Shown in pieces: positions 10,981 to 22,170 of a stretch of 64,000 bases of DNA. Origin of the DNA: Amblyomma americanum (Eukaryota; Arthropoda; Arachnida; Ixodida; Ixodidae). Each line of letters begins with the position of its first letter. Within the stretch, counting starts at the first letter, position 1. The stretch covers positions 80,026,324-80,090,323 of the forward strand of contig NC_135506.1 in assembly GCF_052857255.1 (NCBI RefSeq). Direction: 5' to 3'. The notes below the pieces were generated by a model, which was not told the DNA's origin, searched no databases, and saw only the letters and a list, made by a program, of their open reading frames with translations. A program made the position numbers and the translations under genes.

Positions 10981-11867
10981 AGTTTCTTCAAGCATCCGTG
11001 GCTCTGTTAACATCAATGAATTTCACAGATGCTATACTGCATGTAACTCCGCTTGCACCTTACCCTCTACAGAACTGATGCTCGGCTCAAACGACAGGCG
11101 GTTTACGTCATCCAAGAAGTTAACCTATACTGCTTGCCGCCATGATTGTGACACTGAACTAATGAGAGCATGCATTTTATTTTTCTATTTTCCTAGAAGT
11201 TTCGAATTAGTTGCGTCTCTAAAATGGCAATACCTCTAAATGCGCGTAATCCATCATGGCCTGGGGTCTTCACACGGGTCAACCCGGACGAGAGCTCTGC
11301 GTGTTTTTTCGCACCGTGATCGTCCGCGGAATTTCTGCCCCGGCGAATAGCCGCTGGCTGCAAAGCTCGTCTTCTATTCAGCACGGTAATATAGGAGATG
11401 ATCCAGCAATCACCGGAGCAATCGGCGAGTGCAGTATAGTTTTCCCGAAGAATTCTTACGTTTGTGAAAAGCAGAAGTTTATATTCGAGGCGTTAAGTGC
11501 ATTCACTTTCAGTACCTTCTGAGGCACGCTTCCGAATCCACTGGGCCCTCTAAGCAGGAACACGTCACGAGCAGGTTTTTCGAGCGTGGACGCCGCTGAG
11601 CAATGCCTAACTAGCTGTGATCAGCTATGTGGACTCCCCCGGTGGTGGCTACAGAAAACAGAAGCAATATCTACACACGCACAGAGTTTCAAACTCGAAA
11701 CTTGTCGTATTTCTTGCACGCGTATTTGGAAAGGTGCAAACGCTGTCATTTTATTCCCAGCAGCTCAGTCTCCCGCCCTTACGTTGCGTGTTCTTAAAGT
11801 GCTAGCGCATGAAGTGTAAGACTACGAGTCCTTCCTGGCGCCTAAATGTTGCACCCCTTTCACGCAG
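10981..11867. other. No recognised gene
   Basis: Nothing identifiable. It ends in a good pyrimidine-rich acceptor (TTGCACCCCTTTCACGCAG) that opens unit 6. Confidence 0.35.
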
Positions 11868-12159
11868 GTCTACAGACCGTGCTCACTGCCCGGCCAAGTA
11901 GCTGCATGCTAGAGCGGCTCTTGGACTCATGAGGTTCGGACACCATCGACAGCAACCGGGACAGCCACAACCACAAGTTCTACGACTGTCGTTATTGCAA
12001 GAACTGTCAAGGATGTTCAACTAGGAGTGACACCATCGACGTGGATATCTTCGAAACGCTATCAGGCTCCGCACAACACACCAGCCTCCGGTCATCGCCA
12101 AACAGCCACGGAGCCTTAGATGTTCTCGGCCTGTACCTCCGACTGAAAAGAAGATCATG
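11868..12159 (+). repeat. Exon-like unit 6 (Thr-rich exon family), short
   Basis: Acceptor TTGCACCCCTTTCACGCAG before 11868; divergent signature at 11914-11938 (CGGCTCTTGGACTCATGAGG); donor ATCATG|GTGAGT at 12160-12165. At 292 bases it is one of the short units, like those at 57.5 and 60.8 kb. C/A-rich sequence between 11945 and 12100 contains ACGACTG and CACAACCACAAG words. Confidence 0.45.
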
Positions 12160-12590
12160 GTGAGTACACCATCTGCACAAAACAAATTTGAATCTAACCT
12201 TAAAAGTACTGCGTAGCTGTCACCAATCTGACGCGGCCAGCCAGCGCTAATGGAAGCAAAGTGTATCGCGCATTTTGTTGCCCATCTTCACGTATAGTCT
12301 CACAACAGAAATTCGAAAAGTCGCAGACCAAACCGAAAGCCGTTCCAGACCAGTTATCGCACGTTGTTTTATAGTTATTCCACTCTACTGCCTGCTTGTT
12401 TGTACTCTTGTTTTCATTTCTTGATCAGTGTGGACAGGGTCATTTCGCCAACAGCGTTGTTCTCACTGCCGTAAATGTCTCGAGAGCGTGATGCCATAAG
12501 GAAAGGGTTAGAGAGATTTCTAAACATTGCGAAAGGAAAGCACGGCATTCGGTACGTGTGATATGGAGTGGAGTCACTGCCTTTTTGCAG
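12160..12590. other. Spacer between exon-like units
   Basis: No gene seen. Ends with CTGCCTTTTTGCAG, a strong acceptor for unit 7. Confidence 0.35.
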
Positions 12591-13977
12591 GTTGCAGCGA
12601 TTCGAAAACATCGCCTGGCTGCAAGGTGCGACTCACGCAAGGATGCTTCGCTGCCTTCCGCCTGGCCTACGGAATTCCTGAGGAGATACAAGGCTGCGCC
12701 CCACTCGCAATCGTTTCGCAGTGCTCCGCATCGATCGTGCGCCGGGACTCATGGTTGGAGCTTCCAAACTTTCGTGTCCTTTTCAACACTGCTTGCGTTC
12801 CTCAAGACGGTGACAGATCGCCGCATTTCTGGCGCCGAAGTTTGTGGCGCAAGGATTATTCCTCAAGCGAACGACACCAGCCGCTCATGCGACATATTAC
12901 GCATCCTTGAGATGAAAACCAGTCATGAGCATCACATCACTAAATTCCACTGACAAAATCACAAATAATCAAATGCACCACGGGCAATCATAGCACACAA
13001 GTGCCAGCGATCGCAACTACTGCACGCACACTTCGAAGAGATCTGCTGCAAGCATACTCGAAGAAAACACCACCGCTGAAAACTACAAGCCAGAAACCCG
13101 CAACGCACCAACACCATGACCGCGACATATACACAACCTTACCACCATCGCCGGCACTTTTTCAGATACATATTGTCTTAAAATAATCATAACGACAAGT
13201 ATAAAGAGCTCCGATTGTATAACAACCATAACACAGCCACAAAATCACATACTCTCTACCCAGGTCACAATGCCATGCAATATGAAATATCCCACAAGCA
13301 CAAAGACCACAACGACTACTTTATTAAAAACAATTACCGCAGCTTTAGAAAAACGGAGAGACGATTATGATAGTCGGTAATGCGAAGTATGAGCGCAGCT
13401 CTTCACAAGTCACCTACCACCTCTCGCAGGTGGCAGCCACCTTCCGTTTGCCCATTCCTCCGCTCTTGCCGTGGTAGATGACGTTTCCCTCTGCTACTAC
13501 TAGCTGTCAGGGTATTACGACCACGCCAATAAGACAATCAATTGATATCCCACCAGAAATGCCCAAACAGTAACCACGAACGACAAAAATACAGCCATGA
13601 TACTCACAAGTGCAGCTGAAATATCAATCGACGCAAGCCTCTGCACCAAGACAACGAGAGCGACTACAGGAATGCCACTACAGCGACCACGAGGAGAAAA
13701 AGCGCCACATTAACGTCTACCAGTATTAGAATCACCGATAACTGGCATCGACCGAAGCCTGTTCTTGGTCGTGACATACGCCAGCGAAGATTATAGAATA
13801 ATCAAGGCTTCACAAGAGAGCAGAAAAAATACTACCATCTGTCAAAGCAGCTGGAAGAAACTGGAAAAAATTGTGGAACTTCCGCCTTGACGAGCCTCGC
13901 TCCCCCCTTTTAATCACCATGATCCGATGGCTCAAACTCTGTGAAGACGATACCTGGAGGGCTTGGAAAGAAATGTG
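12591..13977 (+). repeat. Exon-like unit 7 (Thr-rich exon family), long
   Basis: Acceptor CTGCCTTTTTGCAG; the phase-0 translation starts V-A-A-I-R-K-H-R-L-A-A. A signature-like ACTGCTTGCGTTCCTCAAGACGG lies at 12788-12810. C/A-rich DNA occupies 12950-13740. Donor AAATGTG|GTGAGT at 13978-13983, followed by a CTGCTACTTTCTCTAACG flank like those after other donors. At 1387 bases this may be two fused copies. Confidence 0.4.
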
Positions 13978-16160
13978 GTGAGTTCAGTTGAATATCTGCT
14001 ACTTTCTCTAACGTCCAGAACATGATTTGAGGTCCTAGCACAATAGGTTTGGCGGATGCGCGGGTTCTTATGGTCAGCAATGATGAGTGAGTGAATAAAC
14101 TTTACTGTTCAGAAGGGATCCCCACTCCAGGACAGCAGAGGCAGAGGCCACCACCACCTAAACCTTAGCTATCGGCAAGCGCTGTCTGTACAGGTTCCTT
14201 CAAGTCAGTTGCGCGTTCAAGCCTGTGGGAACTGTGTTGACAGGGGGAGCACCTTGTGCATTTGGAGACGCAAAAAAAATGTGGTAGAGGGTGGACAGCG
14301 AGCGCTCTGCAAAGCGGCGGTCTGCGCAGCGGCGGACATGGCTGCCAAGCACAAGAGCGAATCACGTGACACATCACATGCCACAACTGGCGAAGAGGAG
14401 CGGCCGAGCAGCAGCCACCGCAGCTGCGGACGTGTCTGCCAAGCGCACAGCTGCGGCGACGAAGGTGAACATGAAGATCGTAGCACAGTAAAAAAGCGGA
14501 CACACTATGGAGGAAAGCTTAAACGATGGCTGCCCGTGAGGACGCTATGATGGGGAGGGAGCGCCACCCGGCGGCGGCACCCTACGCATCTTAAAGCATC
14601 GAGGACGCCATGCAAGACAAGGCGAGAATGCGCACGATCTCGATTTGTTAACGGCTTTAACAAGGAAGGGCCACTCAAATGCGAAGTACGGTCGGCTTTT
14701 TTTTTTTACAGAGGGAGTTGTTAATTTCCTGTTTCCCGCTTATTTCGGGGTCGATGGCGTTTTAACACCTCACCTCTTGACAAGACGCCCCTATGATTAT
14801 AGGTCAGAATATTGTGACGTCACGCCTGGCGTCATGAAAATACGCCACGCTAATTGTACAGAATGCCAAGAACTGATTGGTCAGAACACAATACCGACAT
14901 TCGTGACGTAAGAGTTTCCCTGCTGCACCTCTCTCGCTTCGTGCCCTGAGTGACAAAGCGCCACGCATACCCCACCTAACCCCCTTCCCACCGAACGCAC
15001 CTCCTCCACACCCTCATTAGTAATGCAAAACACACCCGTTTCCAAAGTTAAGGCGATTTCACACTAATGAACATAAATCGGCCGCACGATGTCTGCAACT
15101 GGCCAGTGTCAATCTGCCTTTACCCAGGATGCCAATTGTTTTAAGAGCGAAAAACTCTACTGCTCCCATGCTGAACATGAAGGTCATCTGGCATGCGCCA
15201 AATACCGCGTGGCAGCTGCCTTGAGCTTCTTCTTCATTCCCTCCTCTTCACAGAGCGTGAGTAATTGCGCTGAAAAAAAAGCCGTCAAAATTGCCTCTTG
15301 TCCTTTCGTGTCTTGATTCCCACAAACACGGCAAAAAGACAATTGATCTTTGTATACTTTGTATACATCTTTGTATACAATGTATACTTGTATAGATTGC
15401 AGTATGGCAACATGCAAAACCAATGAAACGCTCCTTCCAGATTCCCTGCTACCTGGCCGCGATTGGTAGCCGGGCTGCTAAAACTTAGAAGTTTCATCAG
15501 TTCTCAGAAGTGTGTACAAACACAAAAGAAGTCAGTACGGTTACATCGTAGAAAGCATTAAAAACTACAGCTAACATCGGGGAAACAAGCTCACGTGCTC
15601 AAACATTGAAGCCGGGGTAACTTTCCTGGGTTTAGATTGTAAATGGCGCGTTCAACTTCGCTTCCGGAAATTCCGGAAACCTCGCTTCCGCAAAGACATA
15701 ACACCCGCTAAAGGTGTCCAACTTCATATCCGGAAACGCCACCATCGCCTTATAGTGCTCAAGAAAAGATTTTGTCACTTATATGGGTCACGAGGTTACC
15801 GTTCCGCGAGATTTTTCCAGACCGAGGACCCGTTTTGTGCGAATCTCCCCGGAGAAGAAAATTTCGGCACTGGAAAGGACAAGAGCTCGCTTTTGTCGGT
15901 TCTTTCAGCATTTTTTTTCTTGCGTCGTCTTAGTAGCACGGAAGAGTGCAGTTTTAGTGTTCAGTTATTCAACTCTGCTTCGTTTCGTAAAGACGAATGT
16001 CATTAGCTCTTTCAATTGCATTTTTGTTGCACTGCTGATTCTACCGATACGCTCCTGCTCTGTTTCCTTAAGCTCTTTCATAGTTAGCTCCTACAATTCC
16101 CACAAAAAACGATATTTCGGAATCAGATTCAGCGACAAGTTCGCACAGGTCTAGCGCGAC
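13978..16160. other. Unassigned; GC-rich 14.16-14.6 kb; short repeats at 15.35 kb
   Basis: GAGTGAGTGAATAAACTTTA (14084-14103) looks like an inverted 3' end of a retroelement but is too short to assign. 14160-14600 is GC-rich and open in several frames, without motifs. 15345-15390 has repeats of TTGTATAC. 15655-15740 repeats the word CTTCCGGAAA. No gene called. Confidence 0.3.
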
Positions 16161-16182
16161 TGGCTCATAAACCGCCATACAC

Positions 16183-16188
16183 TTTATT
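16183..16188 (-). terminator. AATAAA polyadenylation signal for the M13 gene
   Basis: TTTATT on the + strand, i.e. AATAAA on the minus strand, about 330 bases beyond the stop codon at 16517. This is a reasonable 3' UTR length and supports a real terminal exon. Canonical signal; no cleavage-site evidence. Confidence 0.45.
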
Positions 16189-16516
16189 CGCTCGCTGCAA
16201 AAGCGGAACACAACACCCGACAAAATTTCTATTTTTAGATCTTTGCAAGGTCAAAATGGCATTTAAAGGCTATAGGGACAAACTAACACACATTAGTGCT
16301 CTTCCTCAAAATTTTATACCAGTGCGCGCAAGCTAATGGCTCCCGACGTATACGCTAAGACGACGACTCCTTCTATGATCGAGATTTCTGTAGTTTATAA
16401 AAACAGGCTCAGTGAAGGATATTTATAGCCACATAATCAATGAACAAAACGCGGTAACGTAGAAGCCACGCGCAAACAAACAAACAAAAAACTCGAATCA
16501 CGAACAGCAACAAATC

Positions 16517-18451
16517 TCAAAACAGTTTGCACTGCTTAGAAGGATTCGTCGGGTCCCCGGGAGTGCTGTTAATAGCCTTGGCGAACTGTGGCATGTGCTG
16601 CAGCGCGGGAGTGCAGATCGACTCGTGGTTTGTATTTTCAGAGCCGCCATAGCAATTGACGTAACACAGCGCGATGAAAAACAGCTGCAGTCCGCTGTAC
16701 TTCTCCAAACCGAATAGGCTGCTGCTGTCCAAAGCTTTCTCTTCGGCATTGTAGGCATCCACAAGAGCGCCATAGCCAATTACTTCTTTAGCGTAATACC
16801 CTAGTTCACCGGCGCTGCCGGACATGCCTGGTTTCAAGCAGTCCGTCAGGGGCTCAACAAACGAAGCATTGGTTGCGTAGTAGGCGGAAAGGAACAAGGT
16901 CGCCAGTGCTAAGGCGACCTCAGCTCCTAAGCCGCCGTAGTTTAAAGACGAAGGGAGCTGCGGATCAAATAGAGGGAAGAATAGAGCGTAAGGCATCAGC
17001 TCGAAACCTCGCTTGTCGTAGGACACGATGGACACCTCCAAATCTTGCATAATGTCTAACATATGTCCGAATTCTGCGTCCTTTCTGACGTGCACCGACT
17101 GTTGCCAGTTCCGCACGAAAGAAATATTCAAGTCAGGCACATGGTCTGCAGCCAGGATTTCCTCCTCTCCGCTGTGCTCGATGTTACGGAAGACGATTTC
17201 CGAAGAGCTCCAGTTGCTGACCACGTTGATGCCTTCGTCAAAGTACGTCCACTTGGATAGACGCTGGAAAAAACCGGCTCGCACGGACTGAGCCACACTT
17301 TTTGCGAGATTAAGTGCTTTGCCTTGAAGGACCTCAGCGTAGTATTTGTCGAACAGTGTGTGCCCGGAGAAGAACATTACTCTCGTGACGCAGAAAATCC
17401 TGTAATGGGCCTGCGTCGTTTGGTAGTCACGGTTGTAATAGTTGAAAATTAAATCTTTATTCGCGAAAAGGGCCGCCACTTTAACGGTGCACCAAGAGAT
17501 CAATGTATGGAAGGAGTCCGCGCCGTACCGCCACCAGAGGTACAACACTCGCTCCAGATAACGGGGCGATGTGGTCGTCAGCGTGAGACTACTGTTTATC
17601 CTGATGTCAAGTTTTAAAAGCGTCGCTGTCCAGTTAACTTCCGTGAGGCCAAGCTGAGTTACGTTTAGAAGAACGTCAGCGTTATACTCGTCAGCTGCTT
17701 CGTAACGAGCATTAGAGAGGTAGCTCGGGGCTGTTTCGTCCGACGCGTAAGTGTACTGGTACGTCACCGTATCCTCGCCTTCGGCGTGAAAGCGTTCCTT
17801 CAGGAACCCAAAGTACGCCTCATCCGTGCCGGTCGCGAAGTCTCTATACCTCTTGACCACGAAGTAAAGGAACTTGCCAGAAAGTACATTGATCCCGCCG
17901 CCATCGGGCGCGACGTCGAAGTCCAGGAGAACGTCCCAGCCCAGCTTCAAAGAGCTGCAGAGGAGCGTGTACAGAACGTCTGCGCCCTTGGAAGGCTTCG
18001 GCCACACGATGCCTGCCTCAACCAGCGCGTTCTTGACGGCTGGCAGCTCGTCTCTCTCCCCTTCGAGCACATCGACGCAGCTCCTGTACATGATGGCGGC
18101 CCGCTGCTCCAAGTCTTGCCCCGATGCAGGCACGTCTACACTCTTCAGCGACGCGCTCACCTTGTCCAACAGAGAAATGAACTGGTCGTTCCAAACGGTA
18201 TGTCGGTTCTTGTGACGCCAGCCGTCGCAGACGAAGTGCGTGAAGCTCTGGCACGAGTCCACCGATTCATTGATGGAGGCTAGAAGTCTGGTCGGGTAGG
18301 CGAGGCAGGCGTGCGTCTTGCAGGTGTTCCCCCAGTGCGCTGGAGAGGGACATACACATGAGACGATCGCCAAGGCCACAAGCGTCATCAATACAGTGAC
18401 TCCAAGCACGGCCAGAGTAAGCCCGAGCCGCGATTTCAGCTTCTGGGGGTC
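16517..18451 (-). CDS. M13 (neprilysin-like) family protein, catalytically dead; terminal exon
   Basis: A 644-codon uninterrupted exon. Its start is inferred from the acceptor ACTTTCTAG|GAC at 18452-18453; the frame is open back to it and no ATG is needed, so an upstream exon should encode the cytoplasmic tail. Residues about 11-34 form a transmembrane helix (type II anchor). The ectodomain then begins as in M13 proteins: C...C, S-I-N-E-S-V-D-S-C-Q-S-F-T-H-F-V-C-D-G-W. Near the C-terminus is L-N-Y-G-G-L-G (about 503-509), the usual lead-in to the zinc site. Active members of the family read V-I-G-H-E-x-x-H here; this protein has E-V-A-L-A-L-A-T, so both histidines and the glutamate are lost. 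The later E-x-x-x-D motif is K-E-V-I-G. The N-A-x-Y substrate motif is missing, and the terminal C-x-x-W is C-K-L-F. The long intact frame argues for a maintained non-proteolytic role rather than a random pseudogene. Ticks carry many M13 paralogues. Confidence 0.85.
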   Translation of the reverse strand, partial: DPQKLKSRLGLTLAVLGVTVLMTLVALAIVSCVCPSPAHWGNTCKTHACLAYPTRLLASINESVDSCQSFTHFVCDGWRHKNRHTVWNDQFISLLDKVSASLKSVDVPASGQDLEQRAAIMYRSCVDVLEGERDELPAVKNALVEAGIVWPKPSKGADVLYTLLCSSLKLGWDVLLDFDVAPDGGGINVLSGKFLYFVVKRYRDFATGTDEAYFGFLKERFHAEGEDTVTYQYTYASDETAPSYLSNARYEAADEYNADVLLNVTQLGLTEVNWTATLLKLDIRINSSLTLTTTSPRYLERVLYLWWRYGADSFHTLISWCTVKVAALFANKDLIFNYYNRDYQTTQAHYRIFCVTRVMFFSGHTLFDKYYAEVLQGKALNLAKSVAQSVRAGFFQRLSKWTYFDEGINVVSNWSSSEIVFRNIEHSGEEEILAADHVPDLNISFVRNWQQSVHVRKDAEFGHMLDIMQDLEVSIVSYDKRGFELMPYALFFPLFDPQLPSSLNYGGLGAEVALALATLFLSAYYATNASFVEPLTDCLKPGMSGSAGELGYYAKEVIGYGALVDAYNAEEKALDSSSLFGLEKYSGLQLFFIALCYVNCYGGSENTNHESICTPALQHMPQFAKAINSTPGDPTNPSKQCKLF

Positions 18452-18460
18452 CTAGAAAGT
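18452..18460 (-). promoter_or_regulatory. Splice acceptor of the M13 exon
   Basis: On the minus strand ACTTTCTAG directly precedes GACCCCCAG, and the M13 frame stays open exactly to this point before a stop in the intron side (TAG itself). The upstream exon was not found in the window's following kilobases; it may be too short to see or lie beyond. Confidence 0.6.
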
Positions 18461-18670
18461 AACATTATTGCCGTAAGAAAAACGATGTGCACAATCAGTT
18501 GGTCTTACCTACGATCTCTATAAACCCCCAAAATAACCGCTTCTCTAATGATGAATCATCGATACTGACAAAGTGTGCACTTTTGAGGTGTCTTTGTGCG
18601 CAAGGCCAGGCGCCTTCTTTCCGACAGCTCCTATCATAGCCGCTGCTGTACGAGTACAAAAACACAAAAT

Positions 18671-18895
18671 CTCGGCTGCTGACCCGAAAGACGCGGGTTC
18701 GATCTCCGCCGTGGCGGTTGAATTTTAATGGAGGCGAATTTCGATGGGGAAATTCTGGAGGCCCGTATACTGTGCGATCTCAGTGTGCGTTAAAGAACCC
18801 CAGGTGGTCGAAATTTCCGGAGCCTGCCACTACGACGTCCCTCATAGCCTGAGTCGCTTTGGGACGTTAAGCCCCCCCCCCCCCCCCCTGAAGCC
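18671..18895 (+). mobile_element. tRNA-derived SINE, 'GGGACGTTAA' family, with 15-bp target-site duplication
   Basis: Has GCGGGTTCGATCTCCGCC (B box), GATGGGGAAATTCTGGAGG, GTGCGTTAAAGAACCCCAGG, CCACTACGACGTCCCTCATA, then GGGACGTTAAG and a C run. It is flanked by a perfect 15-base direct repeat ACAAAAACACAAAAT (18656-18670 and 18896-18910). It is 5'-truncated: the A box is missing. This family shares its middle (CGTTAAAGA...CCAGGTGGTCGAAAT) with Ruka but has a different 3' half. Confidence 0.9.
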
Positions 18896-18910
18896 ACAAA
18901 AACACAAAAT

Positions 18911-20489
18911 GCTTTTAATTCAGCATCATGTAATACTAGGAGGTGCATCCAACAAGCCTTAGATTTGCTTGACAAAGCAGCGCATCTTCTCTACAAGAAA
19001 CAGCGGCAACAACAGGGTACATATAACAACAACAAAACGTGATCAAGCTTACTTATACAAATCTGAGCGAAGAATTTGCTTTGAAGAACAAAATCACGAG
19101 CATTGAAATGACAAGAATGATAACAAAACACGACAACATGAGCATACATTTTGATACCAGAAACATGCAACAGATCTAAGGAGGTACTCAAATAATCAAG
19201 TTCGATGCCAGGTTTTAAGATAGACAGCAAACCTTTATTAAGAAAATGGAGAGGACACGCTGTAGGAATTAAGAAGGTTTAGGAATTTGAAAGCGAAGCA
19301 TTTCACGACCGTAATTGGTCCTTCACAAATCCACCGTAGCCTAACACTCTGAGATGAACAGAACTACAAACTATCTTAATTGTGTGCCGAATGAAGCGTT
19401 GTGTATGCGTCTACTAGAGATATCGATACTAGGACATTACTTCACCTCTTGCAGTGTTAGTACACACTGCTTAATAGAACCCGTCATTAAACCTAAATGA
19501 GTGACGTTATTTTTAGTTTCTTTCTTAGCACGACACGAATCGAACTACTGACGAATAAAAATTATAATAACTGTCTAATCACTAGACGGAAGCTCCTGTC
19601 GGAACAAAAGCGAATTGCTTTTTCGCCGTACAAATTTCAGGTAAGTTGTGAATTGCGTGTCACGGCGGATTTGCAAGCACCAAGGAAACCACGCGAAAGA
19701 AACAACAAAGGAACTTTTTTTTTCAATCAGGATTAAATTTTTACAGTTAGCCGTGAACCTCGTTATCTTGACTGGATGATGATACATAAGACTTCTATGT
19801 TGCCTGCAGTTTGAGGCTCTTCGTGAGCTTGGCTACGACTTTTACCTTCGCATTCTTGTTGATTGTGAAGAAATCCTGGATGCGTTACTTTCTTCCTCAT
19901 GTTGGTCTCGTCAATAGAGCATGTGCTTCTTTTCAGGCCCAGTGCCAAGCTGGGTCTATACCAATCAAAATCTTGTAGCATGTGCTAGGATATTGAAAAG
20001 GACGAACCATGACTAAAAAAGCTCGTTGAACAGATGTTGCGTTTCCATCACCGTTCACCGTCAGGACCTGATCACTGCTCGAAAAGAATTTTCTAAATAA
20101 AAACACTCTTTGCGGATACAGCAGCATCCTGTCCTTTCGGCTGATGGCAGTTACTTTTTAGTTTTACTATACACTGACTAATTCTGAAGTAACAAAAGCA
20201 GAAGAGCTAAACGAGACAAAGCCACCGGAAAACAAAATCATAAGTCATGACACAGACAGGCGCTGAAAACATTAATGACCCGCACTTTTTTACTTTTTCA
20301 TAAGCCTAGCTCTATTATTAATCGTCGATTTCTTTTAGCCCATGCTGTTCTTACCTGGAAATAATGAGCCAACTACTAGCTCAAATACCAATACATGCAG
20401 GCTTAAGGACATTCTACAGTGCTAGCTGCCCCTCTATGATTGCGTGACTTCGTTCCTTGAACGTTATCGACCTATACGAGTAGGCTTTC
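18911..20489. other. AT-rich, no recognised gene
   Basis: No coding region or repeat family recognised. Short frames only. Confidence 0.4.
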
Positions 20490-20500
20490 TTCTCAGCATA

Positions 20501-20827
20501 ATAATAATAATAATAATAATAATAATTGGTTTTTTGGTTAAAGAAAATGGCGCAGTATCTGTCTCATATATCGTTGGACACCTGAACCGCGCCGTAAGGG
20601 AAGGGTAAAGGAGGGAATGAAAGAAGAAAGGAAGGAAGAGATGCCGTAGTGGAGGGCTCCGGAATAATTTCCACCACCTGGGGATCTTTAACGTGCACTG
20701 ACATCGCACAGCACACGGGCGCCTGAGCGTTTTTCCTCCATAAAAACGCAGCCGCCGCGGTCGGGTTCGAACCCGGGAACTCCGGATCAGTAGTCGAGCG
20801 CCCTAACCACTGAGCCACCGCGGCGGG
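20501..20827 (-). mobile_element. Full-length Ruka-type SINE with target-site duplication
   Basis: On the minus strand from 20827: CCGCGGTGGCTCAGTGGTTAG (A box within), GGGTTCGAACCCGACCG (B box), the block GTGCACGTTAAAGATCCCCA, CCTCCACTACGGCATC, a C/T-rich body, GCGCGGTTCAGGTGTCCAAC, ending in an (ATT)n tail (20501-20526 as AAT on +). The perfect direct repeat TTCTCAGCATA flanks it (20490-20500, 20828-20838). This is the reference copy used to recognise the other Ruka fragments in the window. Confidence 0.95.
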
Positions 20828-20867
20828 TTCTCAGCATACAGTCAAAAACTTCAACTTGTCTGTTAGG

Positions 20868-21242
20868 CTAGGCGCGTGTACCAGGTTTCAATGGCACGTA
20901 CAGGAGGCGATTTCGTGCTAACTTGGCCATGGTGCGGATTGCCGCGGAAGCCGGGCGCCTCGGCTGTTCGAGATTCACCGGGCTGCTGGACAGCGGCGAA
21001 TCAATGCTGAGCGCTCCCGAGTGAACACCCTCGGACACTGGCCATGCTGGCGATGACAGGCAGGAGCCGACGGCAGCAGTGTCAGCGGAGGTCATCCCGT
21101 CCACACCATGGCCAAGTCCCACCGGCAACGCCGCAGCTGAGGGACTGGCCGGAAAAACATTCTCTGGACCGGTACCTCCAGCAGGGTCCGCCTTGCCAGC
21201 TGGTCGGAGGCAGTGTCATTTGGCACCTCCCGATGAGTGCAC
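20868..21242 (-). CDS. Unidentified open frame, Pro/Ser/Ala-rich
   Basis: Open on the minus strand for about 125 codons up to an in-frame TGA; the first ATG-like start gives 86 residues. Composition is rich in A, G, P and S, ending ...L-L-Y-V-P-L-K-P-G-T-R-A. The DNA is GC-rich compared with its surroundings. I do not recognise the product; it could be an exon, part of a retroelement ORF1, or chance in GC-rich DNA. Confidence 0.2.
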
Positions 21243-21245
21243 TAC

Positions 21246-22117
21246 ACGGCGGTTGTGGAGGCCTGGTTATAAGGGGTGGGGCGGCGGGGGTTGTCAAGCC
21301 CAAAAGTTCCACTGCATGCTTGGCCATGACACATCAGCATCTCTAAGGTATGTCCGTTAAAAAAGGCACAACCACATCTACATGTCGCTAAAAGCTCAGT
21401 ATAGTAGGTACTTTGCGAAATTCAGGACGCAAATCACAGCGAGAATAAAAGAAGTAGAAAACCAGACTCTAGGGAGCAAAAGGAACAGACCCAACTGGCA
21501 GCTGCAGCATCACTTAAACTTAAGAGCTAGTCTTGTAGTGAATAAACCCCCTACTCCTCTCCCAGAGGCCTGCGTGCCATGCCGGAGAAAGTAGGTAGGG
21601 GTCCGGTTAAAACATTAAAATTTATTCTAAATCTCAATCTGAAGCAGAACGAAAATGGCACCGAATGAAGTCATCTCGCAGCTGGAACGGCCTACCGTGC
21701 ATACGTTTTTGATGGAATGCTGGTTGTATGCGCCTGGGTGCACTGTCGCTGCCCGCAGAGCTTCGCGAGGGGCTTCCAGGTATGTCCGGCAAACGGGTGC
21801 CGCCTTGGTCTCGACCGCCTGGACCGCGTCTCTGGCGGCGGCGCTCTGCAGAGGAGGATCCAGGCTTCCGAGCTTCATTGCGACTTCCCGGCTTGTCAGG
21901 CGGCATTTGAGCTCACTGTCTGATGGCTACGGCCTTTTCAAAGAAGAGCAACGCGGCGGAACAGCTACCAAGAGGCATTCAGTCTTCTCGTCTCGTGCCC
22001 GGCGCGCACAGCGACCGTGCTCGCAGGCCGTCGATGGCGACAGCAATGGGTGGCACTCTCAAACTGTCAACCAGCAAAGAATCAGCTACGAAGTTTTTGA
22101 TGTTGTTGCCTCTAAAG
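21246..22117. other. Unassigned, GC-rich 21.65-22.05 kb
   Basis: Open frames occur on both strands between 21.63 and 22.19 kb, as expected of GC-rich DNA. None has recognisable domains. No gene called. Confidence 0.3.
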
Positions 22118-22170
22118 TGATGGCACATACCCACGGCGGGGGATTGTTTCTCTTTATTAGTAACCAAGGT
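22118..22170 (-). mobile_element. Short match to the 3' end of the I-like LINE
   Basis: On the minus strand CAATCCCCCGCCGTGGGT followed by ATGTGCCAT closely matches the 3' terminus of the LINE copies at 24.27-24.31 and 27.37-27.41 kb (CCAATCCCCCCACGTGGGTATGTGCCAT). Only about 45 bases are shared, so this is a tentative 5'-truncated copy; here the tail is CAACAACATC-like instead of GAA repeats. Confidence 0.35.

Noticed and set aside
14209..14550. 113-codon frames in GC-rich DNA
   Set aside because: Open on both strands with no domains; typical of GC-rich non-coding sequence.
20740..20827. Possible tRNA gene
   Set aside because: The tRNA-like sequence is the head of a full-length Ruka SINE with target-site duplication, not a functional tRNA.
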